From Isoetes taiwanensis (lineage: Eukaryota > Streptophyta > Lycopodiopsida > Isoetales > Isoetaceae): a stretch of 64,000 bases of DNA. The notes below the pieces were generated by a model. That model did no database searches. It was not told the DNA's origin and saw only the letters and a program-made list of their open reading frames with translations. Location: assembly GCA_021234155.1 (NCBI GenBank), contig JAJEKV010000083.1:3810573-3874572 (forward strand). The letters are read 5' to 3'. Numbering within the stretch: position 1 is the first letter of the stretch; the number at the start of each line of letters is the position of its first letter. The position numbers and the translations under genes are program-made. Positions 1 through 11,900 of the stretch are shown here, one piece after another.

Positions 1-75
1 GGGACTTGAACCTCTACCAAAAAAATCTAATGCCATAATAAGAATGCTTTGATAACATGATCGTTTCTTGTACTG
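1..75 (-). repeat. tRNA-derived SINE fragment cut by the window edge
   Basis: On the minus strand this stretch ends in a B-box-like motif (GGTAGAGGTTCAAGTCCC). About 50 bp match the plus-strand copy at 2535-2610, with roughly one difference in five. The shared parts include the TCTTATTA core and the TTTTGGTAGAGGTTC block. Two copies in opposite orientation argue for a dispersed SINE family. Only part of the unit is visible. Confidence 0.5.
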
Positions 76-309
76 GGCCTTTTTTTCTCTTTAACAACCC
101 ATTCAATTGTTTTTGTTTTAGGGGTATAGTCTATAAGAGGTAATGGTCAATTATATATCCAAATCAAATCCCTTTGGAACCCCCTCTTATTGTGCTCCAC
201 ATGGAGTCATATTTGAGTTAATAATTTTTTTTTACGACGTAGCAATGATCAACTATTGCATTATAGCCCAATATGCTTTATAGTCCAGCAATCATGGGCA
301 TTTTTTAGA

Positions 310-485
310 GTATTATATATGGAAATCTAACATCCATTCCGACTTCGTGAACAATAAGGCGGTATCTAATACAGTATCTGTGATCCGATGGTAAGAAGTG
401 TGCCATTTTGGAAAGCTTGTCGACCACCACTATCAAGGCATCAAAGCCCCTTAAGGTGTGCGGAAGCCCTATGATGAAATCCATG
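310..485 (-). mobile_element. Ty3/gypsy integrase fragment (fossil)
   Basis: The minus strand reads through the integrase start typical of chromovirus-type Ty3/gypsy elements: MDFIIGLPHTLRGFDAL, then VVVDKLSKMAHFLPS. Only about 58 codons are left and no LTRs are visible nearby, so this is an old truncated scrap. It is not part of the nest at 20.7-37 kb. Confidence 0.75.
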
Positions 486-639
486 CATGTATTCTCATTT
501 TTTCTACTGGTAACACAGAGGTCGAGGAATGTTCTACTTTATATAAATCGTTTTTCATAGCCAAATAATCTTGACATAGGTAAGTCCATCTTTCTGACCA
601 AGCCTCACTTAGAAATCTAGATGCAATAATTGCACACGA

Positions 640-860
640 CAATGTTAGCTTGGCTGTACACTGCAGGGAAAGCATGAAATGTGATGGTATTAAGCCAAAT
701 AATATCATATATCTTGCTATCCTAACTACATGCAGTCATGCAGCCCTGGTGGATGAAGCCCATGACTACCTTCATTAAATGATTGAAGGTGATGAATAAC
801 CGCTGGTATACTTCTAGGCCATTCAACATGTTTTAAAGATACAAAATAGTTATTGAAGGA
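640..860 (+). pseudogene. PPR-protein gene fragment
   Basis: The plus strand encodes a recognisable pentatricopeptide repeat: ESMKCDGIKPNNIIYLAIL, then TTCSHAALVDEAHDYLH. This is the usual plant PPR pattern (M..GI.PN.ITF..VL.ACSHAGLV.EG). Several in-frame stops follow within 25 codons (after DYLH, after EGDE and after LVYF), and no neighbouring repeats can be read cleanly. Intact PPR proteins bind organellar RNA. This piece is a host-gene relic of about 65 codons. It has no LTR or poly(A) context that would show how it arrived. Confidence 0.6.
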
Positions 861-869
861 TAATAGGCA

Positions 870-1470
870 ATCCATTGTTGTTCGTTTGATGACTCGAGTG
901 TAATTTGTCATATGAAAGATGCAAAATGACATCTTAAATATAAGGCCTAAGATATCATGGAACAAATCTAATTACGTATGTTAGATCACCAGTATTGTTC
1001 AGAGATCAGCTAGGTACACGCGAAGGGACAATTGGGTTTTTGCCTCTGAAGCTAAAGGCATAGCACACAATTTGGATATCTCCATATAGTAGAATCTGGT
1101 TTCAACAGTTTGGTTATCCTCATGGATATAGTAGAATTCAATTTTAGTTTGTGGCAGTATATAATAGTTTACAAAGAACATAACACACAGTAGTGCCATA
1201 TGATATGTTGCTCCTTTGTAGTGATCTTTGGATTAAAAGTGGCATCCTTCTGTGGGTTCTTACTTTCTCCTTTTGAATTTAGTTTTTTTCTTTTTTGGGC
1301 CATGTCTATTGAATCATGTTTTTTATCGCTTCTCTTACATTTCTATCGCATGACCAATGTGGTTCTTCTTGCTGCTCCAAGTTGGTCTGAGATTTTTATA
1401 GATAGAACTGGCAGTCGACTATTAGTTACAAGGAATGAACTCCAAATCTAGTAGACATGCTTAATCCTGT
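870..1470. other. No gene recognised
   Basis: AT-rich sequence with only short open frames in both strands and no similarity that I recognise. The region just below 1470 is the start of the internal part of the copia-like element whose LTR lies at 1484-1973. Confidence 0.5.
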
Positions 1471-1483
1471 GCTCTGATACTTA

Positions 1484-1973
1484 TGAACAATATTCCTATA
1501 GAAATATTTAAGTTACAGACTTAACAATTTCCAAGTCTCAATTAAACTCAATCAAGGTCTTATTTTTAATCAGTAATATTGCAAACTATGAAAGTTCTAT
1601 CCAATACTATGCACGCTGTGTACACCCTTGAATACTAGTTGTTTTTATCTAGGTCGATCCGGCCGCTATGCCGAATCGACATTCAAGGATTCCTTCCCTC
1701 CAGAACTCGGTCCAAACATCCCTAAGCACGCCTCCTCTTTCTATTTAAATTATTCAAGGGCTGTATTCCTTGGAGCATTCCAAATGTATGATTGAACCAT
1801 AGCATAAATTATCCATGAACTAAAACCATGTAAATTAGGTTTAATATGCAGATAAAGGCTTAGCCAGATTATTCTGCATCATGTTTGCATCTCTGTGCAA
1901 TATCTCCATATGTTCATGCAGTGAATTTAAACTCAACCAGGAACCCCAAGTTATAACATGACAATTTCCAACA
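1484..1973 (-). mobile_element. Ty1/copia LTR with adjoining primer-binding site (fossil)
   Basis: Read on the minus strand this is a 490-bp block starting TGTTGGAAATTG and ending in CA. It is followed directly (positions 1471-1480) by GTATCAGAGC, the usual copia primer-binding motif matching initiator tRNA-Met. Its first 80 bp match the LTR start that follows the copia polypurine tract at 38,258, so both belong to one family. The rest of the element is missing. Confidence 0.75.
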
Positions 1974-2534
1974 TAGTAATGGAGGGAATATTGAACTTTA
2001 TACATGTTGGACTTTAACCTTTAACTATTGGACTTTAGACTTATTACTTGTAGTTAAAATTCATTTTTAATATGTCCACCATGCGCCTTTGCTGCTTGCA
2101 TTTTGACTCGTTATATTGCATCGTTAAAATTCTATTGCTGGAAGTTTATTTATTAATGCATCTTAATTTGCATTACGTCCAAATGCATACCTATAGATAC
2201 ATGTACAATGCACTATTCAATTTTTGACGTGTTCTCGAAAATCTGTAAGTTATAATTTTGACGTGTTCTCAAAGATCTGTAAGTCTGTGATGCAAACAAA
2301 TGATTACAATTTTAAGCTTCTAAGTCCAAGTGCTTCCTTATGTATTTTGTTTAGGTTAACCATTGGATACACCAAGAAAGTATAGTGCATTGATTCTTAA
2401 ATATGTAGCAAAATAACAGGGGGTTCCAGGGGGATTTGATATAGATATAATTCTTGAAACCATAGACCATATCCCTAAAACAATTCAATGGGTTATTATA
2501 AAAAAAAACATAGATTTAAGATAAAAAATAGTCA
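1974..2534. other. Intergenic sequence downstream of the phototropin gene
   Basis: AT-rich sequence. A short imperfect direct repeat (TTTTGACGTGTTCTCGAAAA and TTTTGACGTGTTCTCAAAGA, near 2223 and 2258) is the only local structure seen. No gene was recognised. Confidence 0.5.
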
Positions 2535-2610
2535 CATTAGCTCACTGGTTAGATTGGTTAAAGTAGTCTTATTAGGACATTGAGTTATTTTGGTAGAGGT
2601 TCGAATCCCC
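2535..2610 (+). repeat. tRNA-derived SINE-like unit
   Basis: This segment has RNA polymerase III promoter-like blocks about 50 bp apart: an A-box-like TAGCTCACTGGTTAGA and a B-box GAGGTTCGAATCCCC. It does not fold into a tRNA cloverleaf, and it matches the copy at the left window edge. The 3' body probably extends past 2610, but its end cannot be fixed. Confidence 0.55.
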
Positions 2611-2984
2611 GTATTTCATATTCTAAAAGCTTAAGCGAAACTGTATAGAGGCTCGATATACCATCAAAACCTTAGGCAAACTCGTATTCGACATCTTAAA
2701 ATCATAGGCGTCCCCAATCATAATTGAGCATAATCGAAACGAGAGGTGTCCAGAGGCTCCAACATACAGTCTGGGCCGTCGGATTGACAGATCCGACGAT
2801 TGTGGTAGTCCAGGGTGCACCTCGTTTAGAATATGTAGCAAAATACATGAGATGCACTCCATACAAATACACCAACTCAACTGTGCATCAACAGGTCTTT
2901 CAACGGGCGACCCATTGATGCGTTAGCATCTTGTCTTTTTTTTAAATAATAATATGCATGTTCCCTTGAATTTCAAAGGATGAG

Positions 2985-5900
2985 TTAGAACAACCCTGAT
3001 GATCCAAATATGTCCTTTTCAGCATCAACCCATCGTGCATCTTGAGTTATGTCATCAATTTTATGCACCATCTCTTTATGCGGTACCACTAGCTTAGGAG
3101 GCACCTAGAAAACATATATTTTGTCAAGCCCATATCAACTTTGTTCAACAAGATAACATAATTGTTAAAGATAGTAGTAAATAATAAATCAGTGGGAATA
3201 GAAAACCAATTTAATAGCATATACAAGAATGAGAGGTCATCAAAAATTGGGAGAGAGTTAAGACCGTGTTACGAAGTAAAGGCCAGTTAATTCCTTTGAA
3301 AAAGGAATGTTGTTTAATGTCGTAGGCACCATTCTGTGATCCGAGTCTTTTAGAAGGATCTTTTTGGAGTAGCTCATGCATCAATTCTTTTGCAGCAACA
3401 CTTACCTGCAATACCATCTGAGTGAGACTTAAGCGGTTCAAAAACTATATACCCCGACCATTAATCTTTTTCGAGTTGATTAGACAAGAAATAAGATAAA
3501 AAAGAGTTGGCTTTCACAAATGTTATCTTAACTACAAGACCAAAGATCCACATTATTGTAGTAACAAAAACAAAATTAATTGCCCACGGAATATGATTAA
3601 GATGGTCGACCTAGCAAGATAAATGTCATATACTTTCATATCAATGTTAAAAGCAACTTAATAATGAAAAACTTTAATTACCGGTACATGGTTTGAAAAA
3701 GCGATTGATTTATGTAATATGTTGGAAAAGATTCGTTGTCTATTCTTTCCGCGAAATGGAGTGTGACCATACAACATTTCATATAAAAGAATACCTGAAA
3801 AAATTTAGTAAAAGAAACTGAGATTGTTGAATCACATTTTTATATTAAGAAGAAATTAGGGGGCCAATAGTGGACCATGGCCAAATTGTGCACCATCATA
3901 AAATAGATAAATCAACACAACTATTGTCTCAATTTAAACCATTGATCGAACGAAGTGGGTGAAAAATTAGGTTTAATCGTAATTATTCCATCTTGATCCA
4001 CAATAAGGTATTTAAATTTGATCCACAATAAAGTATTCATATTATCCTCTATATTTATAGATAGATCGATTTGGCGAGGGAAATTATGCATCAACTTTTT
4101 TCAAATAAAATATACATAACTAAAAACCAAGCCCAACATTGCTAGGCTATAAGTCGTTTATATTCGACCCTCTTTCCTAGCAAACCATACCCAACGTTGC
4201 TAGATATAAAGGTTTTGTATGCATTTGACCATAGATGGTTTGATACGTGTATCTAACAGCTGGTTACCAAACATTCGTGTTGTACCATATTTGATGTATT
4301 TTTTGGTTAAATACGTGCACTTTAAAAAAAAAAAAAAAAAAACGTTGATTTTCCCCTTTTTGTGCCTTTCCCCTTCCATGACTTTGTGGCCATCTCTGCG
4401 GCACTGAAATCTGCACTCAATTGATCGAATCTCTTCATTTTTATGCTTGTAATCACTCTGAAGGATTCGATATTGCTGCCTTGTTTTGTTTGAACATCAT
4501 GGAAGGAAATACATAGCAAAATAGGGAAGCACGACATTCAGCCAGATCTCAAATACCCTTGTCCTGCTTCAAAATTGCCTAAAATTGCAAAAGATGCTGC
4601 CGAAATTACCGCTCCAAGAGGAATAAGATGATCCAATGAAGTAAGATAAGCAGTATTATGGTCTGCTGTTAGTTTTATTGTTAGTCTATCGCAGGAGCTC
4701 AAAGGTTGAGACCAATCTGGGAAAGCGACAGCTTTTTCTTCCAACTCCAAATGGCAAAAACCTAAAATCATTTCTGTAACAGACCCATGGAGGCCGCTCG
4801 AGTAGATCTGGGTGTCGCATTCCCGAGACACCAGCATAAATGGGTAGAAGCCACTACTCATAAACGTCTAGATGGTTTTGCCCAGTTGGTTAAGGGCATG
4901 TCGATTAGGAACGTTACATTTGGTATCAAAGCATGGCTCGAGTTCGACTCTCCATGAGGCAAGCATGACCCGTAATACCGTTAGACAGTAGTCATGACTT
5001 GGTCTTGGACACCATGGGATGGTGTGGTCTATGGTCTTGTGATGCTCGAGGACGAGCGTAGTTCTAGTGGCAGAGATTGTAACAGACCCATGGAGGCCAC
5101 TCGAGTAGATCTGAGTGTCGCATTCCCTAGACACCGACATAAATGGATAGAAGCGACTACTCATAAATGTCTAAGCGGTTTTGCCCAGTTGGTTAAGGGC
5201 ATGTCGGTTAGGAACGTTACAATTTCCACCTGCTCTAATTTTTCCATCCATGAACCTGTTAGGATTGAACACTTCTTAGTTGTCCCACTTTGCATGATTA
5301 TTTGTTAACCAGCAAGCATTCACTAAAATTTGGCTCTCTGCTGGAATGTCATGGCCTGCTAATTTTGCCTGATGCAGGTTCATGTGTGGCAGTAGCAATG
5401 GAATTGCCACATGTAGCCTCAAGCTTTTTCTTATCACTGCACTTAGATATGGAAGCTCAAAAATGTCTGGTTTTGTTATCAGATTGTCTAATATATTTTG
5501 TCATTAGCTAATATTGGCTCTAAATGCTGCAAATTTTTAATTTATAAATTTATGTGACATATCTAAAGTATCTTAAAAAATGTTAGATTCTTTAGATACT
5601 TAGATCCCTTAGATAATCGTATGTAAGAATAGATACTTTTGAACTATGCATTTGACTTATTTCCCTTTCCTTTTTGCCCTTTCCTCGTTTATTCTCCTTT
5701 TTCCTTTTTTTTTATTCATGTTTGCTTTTTCCATTTTCTTATTCCTCTCCTTTTTTTCTCTCTTTCTTTATTTTCCCCTCCTATTTTTCCTCCCTCTTCT
5801 TCTCATTTTACCCTTTTTTTTTCCATTTTTCTATTTTCCCTCCCTTTTCTATTTTCTACTTTTTCCCTTTCCCTCTTCCTCTTCCCCTTCCTCTTCCTTT

Positions 5901-8900
5901 CCCCTCCTTTTTTTCTCGTCTCTTTTTTGCCCTTTCCATTTTCCCTTCCCCGTTTGACCGTGGGATTTTAGCGAGTGGATCTCGGCCATGAATTAAAGCA
6001 TTTACAATTCTTGGGTTGACAATGAAGCAACGATCAAGATGTAATTTTGGTTCAAGACACCTACGCAAACCACTATAACACACTATAACTTCATACTATA
6101 AGAAGATACCTCTATATAGCTTGTTCACACACACTAAAACCTTATAATATAAGAAGATACCTCTCTATAGCTTCCTTGCTGGTGCAATTCTTAAATTGTC
6201 CACTATAGGCTGAATGAATGAACGAGGCAATTTGTGTGTAGATAAAAACCCTAGTTTGCAAGGAATGCATGCATTGGAGAAGAGTTTATGCCCCTGATAC
6301 ATGACAAGTTCTTTGGTAGATAGGAATGAACGAACGGTTTGGATTGGCTTCTTTCAATTTAATTTGAATCCATTGCACGGGAACAGATTTCATTGCGAGA
6401 CATTATTACAAAAAACATTTTGCACAATTGGACAGAACGTACCTAATGCCCACCAATCCACCGCACTACTATGACCCAATCCACTTATCACTTCCTGCAT
6501 GATGTTCATTGTTTTAAGCGATGTAGACTTGTACGTGTAGACTAATGATAATGTGCTAAAGAATAAATCATTTGCTAAGCAGCTTACCGGTGCAATGTAC
6601 TCCTCTGTACCAACAAATGAGTTTGATCTTGCAACGGGTTCAGCAAAGAATGTTGGTGCTGGAATTGTAGCATGCTTTCCTATCTCATTCGGCTTTCTGT
6701 GCACTACCTAGGACAAGAATTAGAAAGACGACTATTATGTAGATACAACCAGAAGAGTAAACAACAAACAAAAGTACAGAAGACAATACAAAATAGAACA
6801 ATAAACATTTTCGGAGAAATAAACCTTGAAACTTGTTATTGTTTTGCAATTATCACGGCGAGTAAAATGCTGTTATATTTTGAACTTGCACAAAAAATTG
6901 CTCGAGGATAGATACAAAGTGAAAACATGCATCACATTAATGTAAGTAATAGTGATCCTATGCAGGAGCCATCCGCTCATACACTCATGTCCTGTCTATA
7001 TGGAGAGAGAGTCAGGACTCGTTCCAAAATCATCAGGCTAATTATAATATCAGAATGAAATTCTTAATAATTTCCTTGGCTAGTAATAACATGCTATAAT
7101 GGCCCGGTAAAGGAAATCCTTCGATATTAAGGCAGCGTAAGGTATAATTTCCATTATCCATTCCATAAACAATTTATTCATCAACCCATCTTTCCAGAAG
7201 TATTTCCATCCTAACAGACAAAAAGTAAATTGATGTGCGCAAACAAAATATCCTAACCCCACCTATTGTGTATCATAACAACTTTCGTGTCCATGTAATA
7301 TATTTTAAGTTGTTCTTTTCTCAATCTTGGCTATTTACTGCATTATTTGCACTAATGTTTATGTTATAAAAGACTTCAAAACAGTATTTTGTCATTGATC
7401 ATTGAATATAGTTATTGCTTTTAAAGGGAAAAAAGAGTCGGAGGAAGGGCATACTTGGGGATTTGGAGGAGCTAACAATGATAAATCAAAGTCGGTCAGT
7501 TGCACATGACCATCACTTTGAATAAGAATGTTTTCAGGTTTCAAGTCTCTGTAAACAACACCTGGACAGTGAATACCAGTTAATGCGTCTATTATTCTGA
7601 ACAAATACTTGATCGAGAACTTAAACCAAAACTATTATAAAAAGTGGAGGCACCTTTTTATCTTTCTTCATTATGTGCCAATGACACAACTAAGAATGTA
7701 TTTTCTCATGATAAGGTTTAAGATTACTTAGATAACCACTAAGAAAAAGATAAGTAAAGAACTATCAACTGCAACATTCATATGAGTTCAAAATGCACAG
7801 GGAGCTGCAGCTTTTCTTTCTCGACCTGATTTTCGCCTCTATTATCTCAATATATGGACTGGTTGTTCCAAATAAATCGACTAATCTTAAAACTCATCAA
7901 AAGCATTCAACTGCTTCTCGAATTCGCATCAAAGACATTTTTTACCAACGATAATGCTGTTGAATGTGTCAACAAGTTTTTTTAGCTCTCGTCACACAGC
8001 TCCTATCTTTCATGTAATGGTTTCTACGACATTCGTTGAAAATTAGAATATAATGGTTGCTGAGTCAGAATCCTTTGGAGAAGACTTATCATGAGTAAGA
8101 TCGTGTCTTAACAAATACATCAAATTCTCATAGAGACAAACTGTCAACATGCAAAGATTCTGGGTCCCTCCTTCAGTTCGTCGAACACAGTTCAACCAAC
8201 TGCCCTTTGCAAAGACAAATCTCTCTTCCTGGCAAATTTGAACAAACTCTCTTCTGGGACAATGCTGATGGACGATGCCACACATTTAATTTGCAGGTTG
8301 GCATATATTATCTTCACCACCAGTCTAAGCCACCCGTTAATGTGCAAACTTTTAATATGAGCCTTTGGGTTTCGGGGCTTACAGTAACAAGTGTGGTTAA
8401 GAATTTCATATCAGAGTATTCTAAAAATCTGTGACACATAGATGAGTAGACATGGAAGAGTACATTACCCATGTAATGTAGATATTCCAGAGCAATCACT
8501 ACCTCAGCTGCATAAAATCTGTAGTTGAAAATGTTATTTGATACCAGTAATAGATATAGCTGTGCCTTTTCGAATTTCAAAAAAGAAGAACAAAGTCTAG
8601 ACAAAAGGATATCTAATTGTTAGCCATGGAAGGTTGTTTCTAACTCTGCAACAGCCCACTCTACATCTTCCCAATTGAAGGAAATATCCAAACTAATGAG
8701 AAAAGATAGCATTTGGGCCTACTTTATTAAGAATGTTCTATAATTAATAGACGTACCGAGCTGCTTTTTCTTGAAAGACTTTAGATGGTTGCTTGTCTAG
8801 TAGATGAAAAAGTTCTCCTCCAGAACAATAATCAGTGATAAGACAAATATGATCTGTTGTCTAAACCAGAGAGTAATCTGTTTTAGTTCTATGATCTTAT

Positions 8901-11900
8901 ATCATAGATAAATGAGAAATGATGCACAGTAGATGAAGCAACAACAAGCAGCTCCTATATCTGTACAACCATTCAAAACCAAAAATAACGCTTGCTGACT
9001 CGACAAGCCCAGCCCCTACTGTACTTTAACGAAGAATACCTGGAAAGTGGCATACAGCGTCGGTAAAAAAGGATGGTCCATCATGTTTAATATCTCCCTT
9101 TCAGCACATGCACGATGTACCTGTTATGAGATTCATTAGCATTGAAACATCTTGTAAAGGCATTTGACATAGACATAAAGGGAGAAACTTGTGTATCAGA
9201 ATGAGTAATATGGCTGGTTACTCTTGGCTTTTCCAGAATTTGTGCTATTTCACCTGTTGCAGTTTGGCCCATGGCTGGTCTTAGTGCACCAATGTGTATA
9301 TCGAAAACATTCTAGAATTCAACTTGCAGAGCATATTGAACCAGAACCCAGTTTCACATTGTTGTTGATGAGAGAGTGAATGCGAGGGGAACTCTACATA
9401 ATTGCCAATTAGGTGAATCCTTTTAGAAGATGAGGATTCAGGCTGAGCTTCAAAGACCCTTTGTAGTCAAGGCAAATGCACTCAGGCCCATACCAAGCTC
9501 AAATCCAACTCAAGTAACTCCAAGCACTGTGACGTTCTGGAAGCACTTTGGTTGAGTTACTTGATCTCAGGCGCATGCTAGTATGCCAACCTTTTCAAAA
9601 CCATAGCACCTAATGTGTGTTAAAGATTGGACACAAATTCTACTCATCTTATGAAGGGTTTTATTACTCGCAACTCCTGAGAGAAGACACTGATCTTATA
9701 AATTGTTTTATCACTTGAACAATGATTGTACCTTGTTGTCGTGTCTTAATATTAATATTTGAGTACCTTGTGTCATTTGTAACTCTTTGACCTGCTGTAT
9801 CTGGGAGTACTTGGGACTTTTGCTTGTGCTTGGACTGTTAATCTTATGAATGGGAAGAAGGAGGCCCTGGTCCTCTTATACTGGTCATCCAATTTTAATT
9901 GTAACTTTCCAATCAATCAATACCTTCACGTTTGAATGAAAGATATTGTACGCCCTATAGAAGTAAATATGAACCCACATTTCTATACACAATCAAAACA
10001 TATATCAGAAATATCAAAATTGACCTTGTTACGCTGCAAAAGCAATTCCTTCTTCATGGCTTTTAAAGCAAACATTTCACCTGCCCCATCAAGTTCCACC
10101 AAGTGCACACTAGAGATTTAACAAAGGTTACAATGGTTAGGTAATTGCGCAAAGAAGGCAACTTAAGATAATTTTGCATATGTGAAACAAGAACTCCTAA
10201 CTATTAAGCGTACTTTCTCAAACCTCTCTTACATTTTAACCCATAATACCAACCAACCTAACAAAAAGGGCTGATCCTTAGTGAGCCCAACTGCTCCAAG
10301 GTTCTATTCCATGTCTTGACATGTGGTTCAGAATTTAAATTTCTACATTGTTCTTTCACCATTGTAATCACAAAAATGCTTTATGAATTTTATTGCCCCC
10401 AAGACCAGATTGGCCAATGGGACTAGTAGATACCAATATACAATTCTAGGTCCTTAAGAACTAGCAAGCTATAGCTCCCTGTTCCTACATTCTAACCAAC
10501 TGGACATGTCCAATCTATAGTACTTACATTCCAGTATCACCAGAACCAAGAGGCTTGATATGTCGAAATCGTTTCCCATTATGATTTTTTCCATCACATC
10601 CCTAAGGGACAACATAATGTTTATAATATTCAACTGATATGCATAAAAATAAATGGGTTCAAGGAATTTAAACATGTATTTAAATATCATCTTTTAAAAA
10701 AAAAAAAAAGGACGAGTTTATTATCAAGACACTTTATGTTTGCATGTAAATTACCTTCCATAAGACATATATAAAAGAAGTTTCTTATCAAGACAACGTA
10801 GTAGTAACAGATATACATGGCATTAGCATTACGCGGTTACAGTTGTAAACTATTTCGTATTGAAGATAAAATTTAGCAGTTTAGTTACCTTAGCAATTGC
10901 CTTCCAGGAAGGCGAATGTAGCTTGTGAGGCTTGGGGACTACAGATTTTGAATATTGGAACCAAAGATCATTAGGCCTCTGCATCAACAACAAGTAGTAA
11001 TGTAAAGCTGATAGATGTAACACCCTTGTCCTATATTCTTTGAAAAGGAAAAGTAAATGATGCTTTTTCCAACCACGTTTTGTCAGTTATAAAATCTGCA
11101 TGTATACTCATCTCAAGATTTTTTTGGTCTTGTTGGTTATCCAAGTTCAGACTTATGGCTCTTAGGATCCCACACATAATTGCACGCAGCATTGTCATTA
11201 GCTGGCCTTATGGTTCGGATCCTCTGGCGCTATTAGGCATTCTCATGTGAATGTAAAGCTTGGATATAATTGGGCGTTAGCTTAAGGTCCTACTCTTAGA
11301 TGACTCCTTTGACAGAATATAAATGGAAAAGGAACAACCTTTTACAACGAAGTGAATTAGTCCAAGAAGATACTAACCATATTTGCATCTGGAAGCTCCT
11401 TCAATGCTTCATTAACATTTACTGCTGTAGATTGTACCTGAAGACTGAAATTAATTTTGCATGCTATATTGAAAGCAGAAAAAATGAACTCTTTCCAAGG
11501 TGGACAACATAAACTTCAAATCCAAGGAGAAAAACAAAGAATGTGAGTGAAGCTCCAAGTTTTTACCAATGGAGCATTTTGGTTCACTACTTGATTTGGA
11601 ATTTGTTTTCGATTCGGATCAAAATGTGCACTTCCATCCAGTTGAACACCAATGAAGTATTGCAGCTCTCCCTGCAAAATAGATCGTAAAAGTTAGCATT
11701 AGAGTTAGAATTAAAACTAGAAGGAAAAATATAACCTAACAATATTATGATCATCAGAGGAACACAATCAACTGGCAGGGCTTCAAGTTTACTATTAGTT
11801 CGAGCACATATAGTCCCCACAGAAAAAAACACCACGAAGTATAAAATCACAATGTTAATTCGATTTGAGAATAGTGGGAATTTACACGAAGTATGCTTTC

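Noticed and set aside
2535-2610. Functional tRNA gene
   Set aside because: A- and B-box-like blocks are present, but no acceptor stem or anticodon arm can be formed; a diverged copy at the window start shows it is a SINE.
5639-5991. Three overlapping plus-strand open frames of 103-110 codons
   Set aside because: They are all the same low-complexity pyrimidine tract read in three frames (Phe/Leu/Pro/Ser only), lie in a phototropin intron and are antisense to it.
8043-8434. Open frames on both strands between phototropin exons 17 and 18
   Set aside because: They lie wholly inside an intron, no family is recognised, and splicing around them is well supported by conserved kinase sequence.
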